A stretch of 64,000 nt of DNA from an uncultured Porphyromonadaceae bacterium (GCA_900538705.1 UPZG01000001.1:682001-746000); one strand, 5' to 3'; counted from the first letter of the stretch, positions 43,801 through 53,071 are shown. Notes: generated from the letters alone by a model not told the origin. Numbers and translations are program-made.

Positions 43801-45009
43801 ATGTCTCTCGAAGGAAAACATATAGTTTTGGGTATCACCGGCAGTATTGCTGCTTATAAAGCGGCATATCTGTTGCGACTGTTGGTGAAAAAGGGGGCTG
43901 AGGTACAAGTAGTAATGACCCCTGCCGGCAAAGAGTTTATCACTCCCGTGACACTTTCGTCGCTCAGTGGCAAGCCTGTGGTAAGTGAGTTTTTTACGGC
44001 CAACGATGGTACGTGGCACAGCCATGTCGACCTTGGCATTTGGGCCGATGCTATGCTTATTGCCCCGGCAACGGCATCGACTATTGGAAAAATGGCGCAT
44101 GGTATTGCCGATAATATGTTGGTGACCACCTATCTGTCGAGTAAAGCTCCGGTCTTTATAGCTCCGGCAATGGACCTTGATATGTTTGCCCATCCCACTA
44201 CGCAACACAATTTGGAGTTGTTGCGTTCCTATGGCAACCATATCATAGAACCGGCCAGTGGAGAGCTTGCAAGCCATCTGGTAGGTAAGGGACGCATGGA
44301 AGAGCCCGAAAATATTGTGGCCGCATTAGAAGCATTTTTTGCAGCAGGTCACTTGCTTGAAGGTAAAAAAGTGTTGATAACAGCCGGTCCTACATACGAG
44401 AAAATAGATCCTGTACGTTTTATAGGTAACTACTCGTCGGGAAAAATGGGTTTTGCTCTTGCCGAGAGCTGTGCCGCCGCCGGTGCCGAAGTGACGCTTA
44501 TAGCTGGACCGGTTACATTGCAAACGCATCATCCGGCTATCAGACGTATCGACGTAGAGAGTGCCGATGAGATGTATGATGCAGCTGTGGCGGCCTTCCC
44601 GGCATGCGATGCTGCTATAATGTGTGCTGCTGTTGCCGACTATAAGCCTGTGGGCTATAGTGCGACAAAGTTGAAACGCAGCGATGATGAAATGACATTG
44701 CAACTCACGCCTAACCGCGACATTGCCGCAGCGCTTGGAGCTATGAAGCGTGATGGACAGTGTGTGGCTGGCTTTGCGTTGGAAACCGACGACGAAAACG
44801 CTCATGCCCGCGAAAAGTTGCGTAAAAAGAATCTCGATTTTGTGGTACTCAATTCATTGCGCCACGAAGGAGCCGGATTTAGATGCGACACTAACCGTGT
44901 GACGATAATAGGTTGTGATGGTTCTAGTCGCGACTATCCCTGTAAACCCAAAAGCGAAGTAGCAGGCGATATAGTAGCCTATATGGCAGCCTATATGCAA
45001 CAATTATGA
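43801..45009 (+). CDS. coaBC: phosphopantothenoylcysteine decarboxylase / synthetase
   Basis: Bifunctional coenzyme A enzyme (402 residues): CTP-dependent coupling of phosphopantothenate with cysteine, then FMN-dependent decarboxylation. The N-terminal CoaC half has GITGSIAAYKAAYLLR and catalytic His75 in WHSHVDLG; the CoaB half has ITAGPTYEKIDPVRFIGNYSSGKMG and AAVADYKP. Two residues regarded as catalytic in E. coli differ at the same numbering: Asn125 of PAMN is Asp here (PAMD) and Cys158 is Ser (ELASHLVGKGRM). These may be lineage variants. It starts seven bases after the exonuclease gene. Confidence 0.95.
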   Translation: MSLEGKHIVLGITGSIAAYKAAYLLRLLVKKGAEVQVVMTPAGKEFITPVTLSSLSGKPVVSEFFTANDGTWHSHVDLGIWADAMLIAPATASTIGKMAHGIADNMLVTTYLSSKAPVFIAPAMDLDMFAHPTTQHNLELLRSYGNHIIEPASGELASHLVGKGRMEEPENIVAALEAFFAAGHLLEGKKVLITAGPTYEKIDPVRFIGNYSSGKMGFALAESCAAAGAEVTLIAGPVTLQTHHPAIRRIDVESADEMYDAAVAAFPACDAAIMCAAVADYKPVGYSATKLKRSDDEMTLQLTPNRDIAAALGAMKRDGQCVAGFALETDDENAHAREKLRKKNLDFVVLNSLRHEGAGFRCDTNRVTIIGCDGSSRDYPCKPKSEVAGDIVAYMAAYMQQL

Positions 45010-45023
45010 TATAAAAAGAAGAT

Positions 45024-45923
45024 ATGAAACATTGTCTCATTCTATGGTTTCTGGTTTTGGCCGGCTGCACGACAGCATGGAGCCAAGAGCTCAATTGTCG
45101 TGTGGTTATCAACAGCGACAAGATACAAGGCACAAATAAAGAGATTTTCAATACCTTGCAGTCGGCGATAACGGAATATATGAATAATACGCAGTTTTCG
45201 TCGGTGCAATTGTCTCCTATAGAACGCATAGAGTGTACTTTGCAATTTATCGTATCAGAGTATGCCGACAATCGTTTCAGTTGTACTTTGCAGATACAGT
45301 CGCGCCGTCCGGTATATAACAGTTCTTATACAACGACGCTTATCAACTTTCAGGATGAGGAGGTAGAGTTTGACTATCAGGAGTATGACCCACTTGTGTT
45401 TTCACCCAATAATTACGAGAATAACCTGACGTGTGTGCTTAATTTCTATGCTTATCTTATATTAGGAATAGATTTCGATAGCTTTACACTTTATGGTGGC
45501 GATGCTTTCTTCGAGATGGCGCGTAACATGGTGTCGTTGGGGCAATCTACGCAGGAAAAGGGATGGCAGGCTTTTGACAACAATCGGAACCGCAGTGCTA
45601 TGCTTTCTGCATTTGTAGAACCTACTACAAAATCTTTCAGAGAGATGTGGTATCAATATCATCGCAAAGGTTTGGATGAAATGGTCTTAGGAGTTACCAA
45701 AGCTCGTTCTACCATTACGGCGGCGTTGCAAACTCTCCCAGCTCTCTATAGTAATGTGCCTACGTCGGTGCTCTTCCCTATGTTCAAGGAGGCGAAGATG
45801 GACGAAATAATAAACATATATTCCAAGGCTTCGGCAACCGAAAAGAGTGATATTTACGACCTCATGCTCAATATGTATCCGGCCGACGGGACCCGCCTCG
45901 AAAAAATCAAAGAAGAGAACTGA
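45024..45923 (+). CDS. DUF4835 (PorD-like) protein
   Basis: Exported protein of 299 residues with an N-terminal signal segment (about 1-20; LAGCTTAWSQ contains a Cys but signal peptidase I cleavage after WSQ is more likely). It matches the DUF4835 family; members include PorD, linked to type IX secretion in some Bacteroidota. Typical features are ELNCRVVINSDKIQG at the mature N-terminus, YNSSYTTTLINFQDEEVEF, and the C-terminal DLMLNMYPADGTRLEKIKE. Its position between coaBC and recN is the conserved Bacteroidales order. Its function outside type IX secretion is unclear. Confidence 0.9.
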   Translation: MKHCLILWFLVLAGCTTAWSQELNCRVVINSDKIQGTNKEIFNTLQSAITEYMNNTQFSSVQLSPIERIECTLQFIVSEYADNRFSCTLQIQSRRPVYNSSYTTTLINFQDEEVEFDYQEYDPLVFSPNNYENNLTCVLNFYAYLILGIDFDSFTLYGGDAFFEMARNMVSLGQSTQEKGWQAFDNNRNRSAMLSAFVEPTTKSFREMWYQYHRKGLDEMVLGVTKARSTITAALQTLPALYSNVPTSVLFPMFKEAKMDEIINIYSKASATEKSDIYDLMLNMYPADGTRLEKIKEEN

Positions 45924-45938
45924 TAACATAATGGTGAT

Positions 45939-47612
45939 ATGATTCGTAAGTTGTTGATATGCAACTATGCGTTGATAGAACGCATGGAAATAGCTTTTGA
46001 ACCAGGGTTGTCGGTAATAACCGGTGAGACCGGTGCGGGCAAGTCTATCATTTTGGGTGCATTGTCGCTCATACTTGGGCAGCGTGCCGATGCACGCGTG
46101 GTGACCGATGCCACCAAGAAAACAGTCGTTGAAGGTTGGTTCGATGTATCGCACTACGACCTCGCCCCCTTTTTTGAAGAAAATGATATAGAATACGACG
46201 CGCACGAGTGCATCTTGCGGCGTGAGTTATCGCCAGCGGGAAAGTCGCGAGCCTTCATCAACGATACTCCCGTTACTGCGGCTCAACTCAAACAGTTGGG
46301 CGAGCGGCTAATCGATATACATTCACAGCACCAGAACGTCTTGTTGTCAAACAGTCGTTTTCAGTTGAAGTTGGTCGATGTCTTAGCTCGCGATGAGGCC
46401 GAGCTTGAAGCTTGCCGTAAAGCCTATGTCGAATACAGACTGTTAGTACGACAACTCGAGGAGTTGCAGGCTGCTCAAGCCCGTAATCGCGAAGAAGAAG
46501 ATTATCTGCGATTCCAGTGGTCTCAGCTCGACGAAGCCCGTTTGGTAGAAGGTGAGGAGGCCGACTTACAAGCCGAGCAAGAACGTTTGTCGAGGGCCGA
46601 GGAGCTGAAGGCGCAGTTATATGAACTTACGAGCATGCTCGACGATGAAAGCAGTGGTATTCTACCGCTGCTGAATAGCGTGTTGTCGGGAAGCAGAGCT
46701 ATTGAGCGATTTTTTGGCAGCGAACAGCAAGTATCGGAACGTATAGAAACAGCTTGCATAGACCTGAAAGATATAGACTCTACGTTGAGTCGTTGGAATG
46801 AAGACCTTACTGTCGACCCAGCACGTCTGGCCGAGGTGCAAGCACGCTTAGACCTGCTATATACATTGCAGCGAAAACACAGGGTAAATAGTGTAGAAGA
46901 GCTTATATCACTGCGTGACGAGTATGCCACCCGTTTAGAGAGTATAGAACATGGCGATGAGACGATAGAAGCCACAGCGAAAGAGGTAAAAAAGGCAGCA
47001 TCTCATTTACAGTCATGTGCTGCAGCTCTTACACATCGGCGCGAGGAGGTAGCACCGTTACTGGCACATAGGCTTATGGAGGCCGCCATACCCTTGGGTA
47101 TGCCTCATGCCAGGGTAGAGGTAAAACTTCTTCCGAAAGAGTGTGATGAGACGGGTGCCGAGCAAGTCTCTCTCTATTTTTCGGCTAATAAAAACCAGGC
47201 ATTGTTGCCGGTAGGCGAAGTTGCGTCGGGTGGTGAGATTTCGAGGCTTATGCTTTGCATCAAGTGGCTCATGTCGGGCGAACTTGCTTTACCTACCATT
47301 ATTTTCGATGAAATAGATACCGGAGTGTCGGGTGATATTGCTGCCCGCATGGGACATATTATGAGAGAAATGTCCCGTTATATGCAAGTCATAGCTATTA
47401 CCCACTTGCCGCAAGTAGCTGCTATGGGTGATATACACTATCGGGTATATAAAGATAGTGAAGGCGACATGTCTCGTACTCATTTGTTGCGGTTGAGCGA
47501 CGATGAACGGGTTGAAGAGATAGCCCGTATGCTTAGTGGTACGCATCTTACCGATGCGGCCATAGAGAATGCACGCGCTCTGTTGGGAGCACGAACCGAA
47601 AATAACGATTGA
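45939..47612 (+). CDS. recN: DNA repair protein RecN
   Basis: SMC-like ATPase (557 residues) for double-strand-break repair. It starts MIRKLLICNYALIERMEIAFEPG, has Walker A GETGAGKSIILGAL (about residues 30-43), a long coiled-coil centre (about 150-370), the ABC signature VASGGEISRLMLCIKWL (about 428-444), Walker B LPTIIFDEIDTGVSG and the D/H-loop ITHLPQVAAMGD. It begins 15 bases after the DUF4835 gene. Confidence 0.97.
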   Translation: MIRKLLICNYALIERMEIAFEPGLSVITGETGAGKSIILGALSLILGQRADARVVTDATKKTVVEGWFDVSHYDLAPFFEENDIEYDAHECILRRELSPAGKSRAFINDTPVTAAQLKQLGERLIDIHSQHQNVLLSNSRFQLKLVDVLARDEAELEACRKAYVEYRLLVRQLEELQAAQARNREEEDYLRFQWSQLDEARLVEGEEADLQAEQERLSRAEELKAQLYELTSMLDDESSGILPLLNSVLSGSRAIERFFGSEQQVSERIETACIDLKDIDSTLSRWNEDLTVDPARLAEVQARLDLLYTLQRKHRVNSVEELISLRDEYATRLESIEHGDETIEATAKEVKKAASHLQSCAAALTHRREEVAPLLAHRLMEAAIPLGMPHARVEVKLLPKECDETGAEQVSLYFSANKNQALLPVGEVASGGEISRLMLCIKWLMSGELALPTIIFDEIDTGVSGDIAARMGHIMREMSRYMQVIAITHLPQVAAMGDIHYRVYKDSEGDMSRTHLLRLSDDERVEEIARMLSGTHLTDAAIENARALLGARTENND

Positions 47613-47626
47613 TAATGTGATTTTAT

Positions 47627-48367
47627 ATGGATAAGAACGATTATATATTCGGCATGCGTGCCGTTATGGAGGCCATTGAAGCCGGGAAAGAGATAGACAA
47701 GATATTGGTGAAAAAAGAGTTACAGGGCGCTTTATGGCAAGAGCTCTCTGATGCCGCCCGTGAGGCCGGTATCGTAGTGCAACGTGTGCCGGTAGAGCGT
47801 ATAAATCGTGTGACACGAAAAAATCACCAGGGTGTGGTTGCATTCTTGTCGGCTGTGACTTATTATAGCTTGGGCGATGTGGTGCAAGGTTTGTATGAAA
47901 ATGGAAGGACACCTCTTATTGTCTTGCTCGATGGTATTACCGACGTGCGTAATTTCGGTGCCATAGCACGTACCTGCGAATGCGCCGGTGTCGATGCTAT
48001 AGTACTGCCGGCACATGGTAGCGTGACGGTCAATGCCGATGCCGTAAAGACCTCGGCCGGGGCTTTACTTACCTTGCCTGTATGTCGCGAACGCAGTATT
48101 CAAGAGGCTGTGCGCTACTTGCGCGACAGTGGGTTTGCCGTTATGGCAGCTTCGGAAAAAGGAGCTAAATCTTATACCGAAGCAGACTATACTCTGCCAG
48201 TAGCTCTTGTTATGGGTGCCGAAGATACCGGCGTGTCGGCATCTGTATTGCGTCAATGCGATGAGATAGTGGCCATACCTATGTTAGGAAAGATAGGGTC
48301 GCTCAATGTTTCGGTAGCAGCCGGTGTAATGATATATGAAGTATTGCGTCAGAGAGGAGTTAAATGA
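47627..48367 (+). CDS. rlmB: 23S rRNA 2'-O-methyltransferase, TrmH/RlmB family
   Basis: SPOUT-class RNA methyltransferase of 246 residues, most like RlmB, which methylates the 2'-OH of G2251 in 23S rRNA. The N-terminal substrate-binding domain starts YIFGMRAVMEAIEAGKEIDKI; the knotted domain has LDGITDVRNFGAIARTCECAGVDAIV (about 105-130), ALVMGAEDTGVSASVLRQCD and the terminal VAIPMLGKIGSLNVSVAAGV. It starts 14 bases after recN and overlaps the following GNAT gene by 4 bases. Confidence 0.94.
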   Translation: MDKNDYIFGMRAVMEAIEAGKEIDKILVKKELQGALWQELSDAAREAGIVVQRVPVERINRVTRKNHQGVVAFLSAVTYYSLGDVVQGLYENGRTPLIVLLDGITDVRNFGAIARTCECAGVDAIVLPAHGSVTVNADAVKTSAGALLTLPVCRERSIQEAVRYLRDSGFAVMAASEKGAKSYTEADYTLPVALVMGAEDTGVSASVLRQCDEIVAIPMLGKIGSLNVSVAAGVMIYEVLRQRGVK

Positions 48368-48846
48368 TACGTTGTGTTACCTTGGAAGATGCCGCTCCTA
48401 TTGTAGAGATATACAATAAGTATATTCTTGATAGCGACATATCTTTTGAAACTGAGCCGTTGAGTGTAGAGACAATGCGGCAGCGCATTGCAGCTATTGC
48501 AGGCGAGTATCCATACTTTGTGTATGAAGATGAGCAAGGCATTGCCGGATATTGTTATGCTCACGCATGGAAAGAGCGTGCTGCCTATTGCCATACATGG
48601 GAGACAACCGTATATTTGGCTGCCGGACGTGAGGGAAGAGGCATAGGTTGGCGGCTTATGCAGCATCTTATCGAAGCTTGTCGGTCTGCCGGATGCCATG
48701 CTTTGGTGGCATGTATCACTGCCGGTAACGAGCGAAGTTGTGCCCTGCATAGACGGCTGGGCTTTGAACAGGTATCGGCATTTCCCGAAGTAGGACACAA
48801 GCATGGCAAGTGGTTGGGCGTAGTAGACTATGAATTGTTGCTGTAA
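48364..48846 (+). CDS. GNAT family N-acetyltransferase, phosphinothricin-acetyltransferase-like
   Basis: Acetyl-CoA-dependent N-acetyltransferase of 160 residues, closest in style to the PAT/YncA group (methionine sulfone, phosphinothricin). Diagnostic segments are EIYNKYILDSDISFETEP, GIAGYCYAHAWKERAAYCHTWETTVYLA, the acetyl-CoA loop GREGRGIGWRLMQHLI (about 96-111), and LHRRLGFEQVSAFPEVGHKHGKWL. The ATG overlaps the rlmB stop codon (ATGA), so translation is coupled. It is the last gene before a bidirectional terminator. Confidence 0.9.
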   Translation: MIRCVTLEDAAPIVEIYNKYILDSDISFETEPLSVETMRQRIAAIAGEYPYFVYEDEQGIAGYCYAHAWKERAAYCHTWETTVYLAAGREGRGIGWRLMQHLIEACRSAGCHALVACITAGNERSCALHRRLGFEQVSAFPEVGHKHGKWLGVVDYELLL

Positions 48847-48972
48847 GCCATTAGTTATGAGCGCTAAGGGATTATGGCATAATCAGTCGGTATGTAGGGC
48901 GCAAATTATCCATGGTACATACTGTTAAAACGCTCGATTAAGAAGACCTTGTTCATTGAATATATTGTAAAG

Positions 48973-49015
48973 CAGATAAGCCAATCATTTCGTAATGAAA
49001 TGGTTGGCTTATCTG
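48973..49015. terminator. bidirectional terminator between the GNAT gene and recJ
   Basis: A 19-bp stem (CAGATAAGCCAATCATTTC with its partner, one G-U pair) around a GTAAT loop, placed between convergent transcription units. T-tracts are modest on both sides. Confidence 0.82.
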
Positions 49016-49074
49016 TTTCCCTTCTTCTGCTTTATAAGAAAGAACGGTTGTGTGTATGCAACCCGAAGCTTTTC

Positions 49075-50829
49075 TTATTGTGAGGCCGATGTGTCGGCGG
49101 CATGTTGTTCGTAAGGATGTATGCTGCGTATGAATATCTGTATATCGTTGTTATTGTGCAGGTTGTCTTCTATTGTATAGCAAATGTCAAAGGGTTTTCC
49201 GCTCTTGATGTAATTATATTTGTTGCTCATGTTGAAGGCAATACCGTTGATAATACGCCCCGATGTGCTATCCAACAATTCCAGTTTCAAGTGTTCTTGC
49301 TTGTGACCTACTAGGCGGCTTGTGCCATAGTCGGTGACATGGCGAGTACAGAATATGGGCTTATTGTTACCAGGCCCGAATGGGTTGAATTGTCGTAGCA
49401 GAGCCACAAACTCGGGTGTTATCTCTGCAAAATCTATGTAGTCGTCTATCTCAATTTGCGGTGTAGTTTGAGCAGGTTGTATGTTTTGTGCGACATACTC
49501 CTCAAATCGTTGGGTAAATTCTTTGATATGCTCCTCTTTGAGCGACAAACCCACCGCATAGGTATGGCCTCCGAAGTTCTCGAGTAAGTCGCGGCACGAC
49601 TCTACAGCCTTATAGATATCAAATCCTTGAACTGATCGGGCCGAGCCTGTTGCCAGTCCGTCGGAAAGCGTAAGTACTACGGCAGGTTTGTAGTATAATT
49701 CGGTGAAGCGTGATGCCACAATACCTATAATGCCCTTGTGCCAGTCTTTGTTATATACTACAATAGAGCGACGGTTGTTTACGTCTACGTGGTTTTGTAG
49801 TATTTCATTTGCCTCTTCGGTAATACGCTTGTCGAGTTCCTTACGGTCTTCGTTATAACGGTCTATTTCGCGACCCTTGCGGTATGCCTCATTTATGTCG
49901 CGAGCAACCAGAAGGTCTACTGCTTCTACCCCCGATTGCATCCGTCCCGAAGCATTGATGCGAGGCCCTATCTTGAATATAATGTCGCTGATGCTGATAC
50001 TTTTTTTGTTCTGCAAATGGCATATTTTGATGATAGCTCGTAATCCCATGCTGGGGTTGGAGTTGATGCGCTTGAGCCCGTGGTATGTGAGTATACGGTT
50101 CTCCTCGGTGATGGGAACAATATCCGAGACGATACTTACGGCAACGAGGTCTAGCAGCGGTTCGAGATTGGCACTCACATCCAGTCCGTTATTGATAGCA
50201 AATCCTTGCATGAATTTGTAGCCGACTCCACACCCCGATAGATGTTTGTATGGGTATGGTTCGTCGTCGAGTTTAGGGTTTAGTATGGCAGCAGCGTTAG
50301 GCAACTGGTCGTCCGGGACGTGGTGGTCGCAGATGATGAAGTCTATGCCTAAAGAGGCGGCATAGTCGATTTGCTCTACGGCTTTAATGCCGCAGTCGAG
50401 AGCTATAACAAGGGAGATACCGTTCTCACGGGCGAAATTGATGCTTTTGGTAGAGATACCATAGCCCTCCTCGTAGCGGTCGGGAATGTAGTATGAAAGT
50501 CCCGAGTAGAATTTGCTGAGAAATTTATACACCAAGGCAACTGCCGTAGTACCGTCTACGTCGTAGTCGCCGTATATCATAATTTTTTCTTTGGCCCCAA
50601 TGGCATGGTTGAGCCTTTCTACAGCCTTTTTCATGTCCCGCATGAGAAACGGGTCATGCAGGTCGTCTAACGAGGGATTGAAGAATTTTTGTGCATCATC
50701 GGCCGATTTTATACCCCTTTGGGCAAGCAGCCTGCATATTGTGGGGCATCCCGGGAAGGTCTCCTCGAGCGTCTTGGCAATGGCAAGTTGTTGGTCTGTA
50801 AGGGGTAAATGATTCCATTTACTTATCAT
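49075..50829 (-). CDS. recJ: single-stranded-DNA-specific exonuclease RecJ
   Basis: 5'-3' single-strand DNA exonuclease (584 residues) of the RecF repair pathway and mismatch repair. The DHH-superfamily motifs are clear: IMIYGDYDVDGTTAVAL (about residues 83-99), LVIALDCGI, FIICDHHVPDD (DHH, about 165), and GPRINASGRMQSG before the DHHA1 domain with GIIGIVASRFTELYYKPAVVL and GFDIYKAVESCRDLLENFGGHTYAVG. A C-terminal OB-type domain follows. Monocistronic. Confidence 0.96.
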   Translation of the reverse strand: MISKWNHLPLTDQQLAIAKTLEETFPGCPTICRLLAQRGIKSADDAQKFFNPSLDDLHDPFLMRDMKKAVERLNHAIGAKEKIMIYGDYDVDGTTAVALVYKFLSKFYSGLSYYIPDRYEEGYGISTKSINFARENGISLVIALDCGIKAVEQIDYAASLGIDFIICDHHVPDDQLPNAAAILNPKLDDEPYPYKHLSGCGVGYKFMQGFAINNGLDVSANLEPLLDLVAVSIVSDIVPITEENRILTYHGLKRINSNPSMGLRAIIKICHLQNKKSISISDIIFKIGPRINASGRMQSGVEAVDLLVARDINEAYRKGREIDRYNEDRKELDKRITEEANEILQNHVDVNNRRSIVVYNKDWHKGIIGIVASRFTELYYKPAVVLTLSDGLATGSARSVQGFDIYKAVESCRDLLENFGGHTYAVGLSLKEEHIKEFTQRFEEYVAQNIQPAQTTPQIEIDDYIDFAEITPEFVALLRQFNPFGPGNNKPIFCTRHVTDYGTSRLVGHKQEHLKLELLDSTSGRIINGIAFNMSNKYNYIKSGKPFDICYTIEDNLHNNNDIQIFIRSIHPYEQHAADTSASQ

Positions 50830-51390
50830 TTATGTTTTTTTTATTTTTATCAGCTGGGGGCAACGGTATAATGTTCGTTGCATGCACATCTTAGTCATAG
50901 CATCGCCAGATAATGGTGGCGATTTTGTCGCGTAAAATGATGTGTATAATCCTATCTCTCTTCTTGTTTTGTGTCGGATGCATTGTCCTTATGAGTAGCA
51001 GAAACAACTATTATGACACTTTGGGTATCCTCCGATACCATGGGATAGACTTTGTGGCGTAAAGTTACAAAAACATCGGTTATATTATCCGTATAGTTTC
51101 CCTAAAATGTACAAATTGTATTTTTTTACCATTTTGAGATGTTGTTAGCTGTTACCCTTTCTTGAGATATTGTAGCGAGAGATTACCGGAGAAAAAATGT
51201 ATTTATATAAAGTTCTGAATAATAATGTAATAGATGTGCTTGTGCCGGTATGGTCGTGTTTTCATATAATCGTGTATGCAATAATGCAAAAAATAAAAAA
51301 CACAATATAAGTATCTTTTGTTGTGATGATTGGTCAGGGCTGCAATGCCGATAACTGAGAAGTGGCTGTGACTTGGGTAGGTAGAGTAGG
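50830..51390. other. gene-poor interval upstream of recJ
   Basis: About 560 bases with no clear promoter for recJ. The only candidate coding sequence is a 41-codon frame at 50937-51062, listed separately. The remainder is AT-rich and featureless up to the tRNA-Thr terminator. Confidence 0.4.
50937..51062 (+). CDS. possible 41-residue lipoprotein-like small protein
   Basis: A short open frame starting with two ATG codons; residues 3-18 are hydrophobic and include a lipobox-like FCVGC, followed by a polar tail (MSSRNNYYDTLGILRYHG). There is no recognised family and no clear promoter or ribosome binding site. It could equally be chance. Confidence 0.2.
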   Translation: MMCIILSLFLFCVGCIVLMSSRNNYYDTLGILRYHGIDFVA

Positions 51391-51425
51391 ACAAAAAAGA
51401 AGGGAACGGAGTTGATTCCGTTCCC
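51391..51425 (-). terminator. terminator of tRNA-Thr
   Basis: The perfect stem GGGAACGGA (51402-51410) with its complement (51417-51425) is followed on the minus strand by TTCTTTTTTG, about 38 bases after the tRNA 3' end. Confidence 0.85.
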
Positions 51426-51462
51426 TAACTAAATCTGGTGAAAAATTATATGTTTTTCTCTG

Positions 51463-51535
51463 AGCCACGAGTGGGACTCGAACCCACGACCTTTTCGTTA
51501 CGAATGAAATGCTCTACCAACTGAGCTATTGTGGC
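51463..51535 (-). tRNA. tRNA-Thr(CGT) with two A-C mismatches
   Basis: 73-nt cloverleaf: acceptor GCCACAA with TCGTGGC, D arm GCTCAGTTGGTAGAGC, anticodon loop TTCGTAA giving anticodon CGT, T arm GTGGGTTCGAGTCCCAC. Two positions do not pair: A6 opposite C67 in the acceptor stem and A31 opposite C39 in the anticodon stem. Promoter and terminator are both present, so it is probably transcribed. CCA is not encoded. Confidence 0.85.
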
Positions 51536-51546
51536 TTTTTGCGCTG

Positions 51547-51575
51547 CAAAGGTAATGATTTTTTTTCACCTCAAA
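51547..51575 (-). promoter_or_regulatory. promoter of tRNA-Thr
   Basis: The minus strand reads TTTG-N17-TACCTTTG. Both boxes match the consensus, but the spacer is two bases shorter than usual. The -7 box lies 12 bases before the tRNA. Confidence 0.55.
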
Positions 51576-51672
51576 AACTTTTAGACACTCTTTTTTGTGT
51601 TTACTCTGTTTTTCTCGCGCCTTGTCGAATACTTGAGCTTACTGTATAGCAGTGTATTTTCGAGCTATTTGT

Positions 51673-53052
51673 TTATAGCGAGTTCATCGATGTATAGTTG
51701 ATGGTGATTTTGGCGTTGTTAATATCCAGCTCTACCATCGATGGCAATGCGCTATAGGGCGTAACACTGGTTATCTCAGTTGTGGTGTTATAATAGTTGG
51801 TCGTAGTTTCTGATGTTACTTGTACCGGTACAAGCATGATGTCTTCGTCGTCGGAGGTGGCACCGCCATTATTTATAATATTGCGGATGAAGGGCCCCAA
51901 GTTGGAAAATGTGTAAGACTTATTGTCTTTGTTGTATGCAGCATAGAACGTATTGACGTTGTCGGGCAATTTCTTTTGAGCAAAGAACTCGGTAACTTGC
52001 GAGCGACGTATAAACAGTAGGTATGATGGCGGGTCGAGTGTTCCCGTTGCATCGGTAATCGCCGGTATGGCAAATGAAAGTGAATTGAGTATGTTTTGTA
52101 TCTTGTGCCCGTCGGTAGCATCAAGAGCTTCATTGTATCGGGCAATGATTTCGCCTGTGGGGAAGTGCAGTACAGGCATATAACCTATGGGCGACTGTAC
52201 ATATATCTTGCCCTCTTTTACGTTTTGTTGCAATGTAGCATCGGGTGTAAGCGTGAAGTGGTTGATGCTGCACACCTCTGGCGTTACGCCCATATAGGTA
52301 TATTCCAAATTTTCACTTTCTCCTTCATTGTCGATGGAGCGGTAAAACATGGTCATGAATACGCCTTTGATGTTGATAACGCGTCCGTTTCCGTATGTGA
52401 TGTCCATATATACACCAGGGAAGAAGGATGAGAAGCTGTATGGCGAAGCGAAAATGTCGGGATTCCGCTTGTATTCATTAAATATTTCGCGACCCAGTTC
52501 TATGGGCAGTTTTACAGAAATGCGTTTGTATGGGCGTTTTTCATCGCTATCGTCAGTGTATCCTTCGATAGAGCTGCCAAAGGTATGTGAGGCGAGCAAG
52601 TTGTCGGGGTTGTAATACTCGCGTGGATCTATGTTTGTATATAACGGGCTCGATATAGTACGGTCGAGTCGGTATATATTTATCACCATAGGAGCAAGTG
52701 AGTCACCCAGGAGGTCGGTATTGTAGTAGTTGAGGAAAAGGATGAGCGAGTCTAATGTCTGCTCTGTTACACCGGCCGTGTCTATATTGAGTGTAGGCAT
52801 AAATTGTGTGAGGAATCCGGTCCCCAGCGTACCGTAGTTTTGTAGTGTAAGGTTACCCAAAAGAGGGTCGGTAGTACGGCCGATGATGCTGTCGGTAAAT
52901 ACCGATTCTCCCGCGGCGTGAGTGAAGGTAGAGTCGACAGTTATTGTTATTGATGATGCATCGAGCGATGAACCAATCGTTGTGATAGTGTCGTCGCATG
53001 CGGCTATCGCACAACAACAGGCGAGCGATAGCAATATGTGGTGAAATTTCAT
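51673..53052 (-). CDS. DUF4270 lipoprotein
   Basis: Exported lipoprotein of 459 residues in the Bacteroidota-specific DUF4270 family, function unknown. The signal peptide ends in a lipobox-like AIAAC with the lipidated Cys at about residue 19, followed by DDTITTIGSSL, the typical mature start. The block FTDSIIGRTTDPLLGNLTLQNYG (about residues 51-73) is characteristic. The start at 53052 (MKFHHILLSLACC) is chosen because the in-frame extension to 53124 overlaps the upstream gene and would bury the signal peptide. It lies 19 bases after the glycogen-synthase-like gene in one operon. Confidence 0.88.
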   Translation of the reverse strand: MKFHHILLSLACCCAIAACDDTITTIGSSLDASSITITVDSTFTHAAGESVFTDSIIGRTTDPLLGNLTLQNYGTLGTGFLTQFMPTLNIDTAGVTEQTLDSLILFLNYYNTDLLGDSLAPMVINIYRLDRTISSPLYTNIDPREYYNPDNLLASHTFGSSIEGYTDDSDEKRPYKRISVKLPIELGREIFNEYKRNPDIFASPYSFSSFFPGVYMDITYGNGRVINIKGVFMTMFYRSIDNEGESENLEYTYMGVTPEVCSINHFTLTPDATLQQNVKEGKIYVQSPIGYMPVLHFPTGEIIARYNEALDATDGHKIQNILNSLSFAIPAITDATGTLDPPSYLLFIRRSQVTEFFAQKKLPDNVNTFYAAYNKDNKSYTFSNLGPFIRNIINNGGATSDDEDIMLVPVQVTSETTTNYYNTTTEITSVTPYSALPSMVELDINNAKITINYTSMNSL

Positions 53053-53071
53053 CGGAAGGGTAGTTATTTTT

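Noticed and set aside
51203..51394. 63-residue minus-strand open frame
   Set aside because: Tyr/His-rich with no start context and no motif, in AT-rich noncoding sequence.
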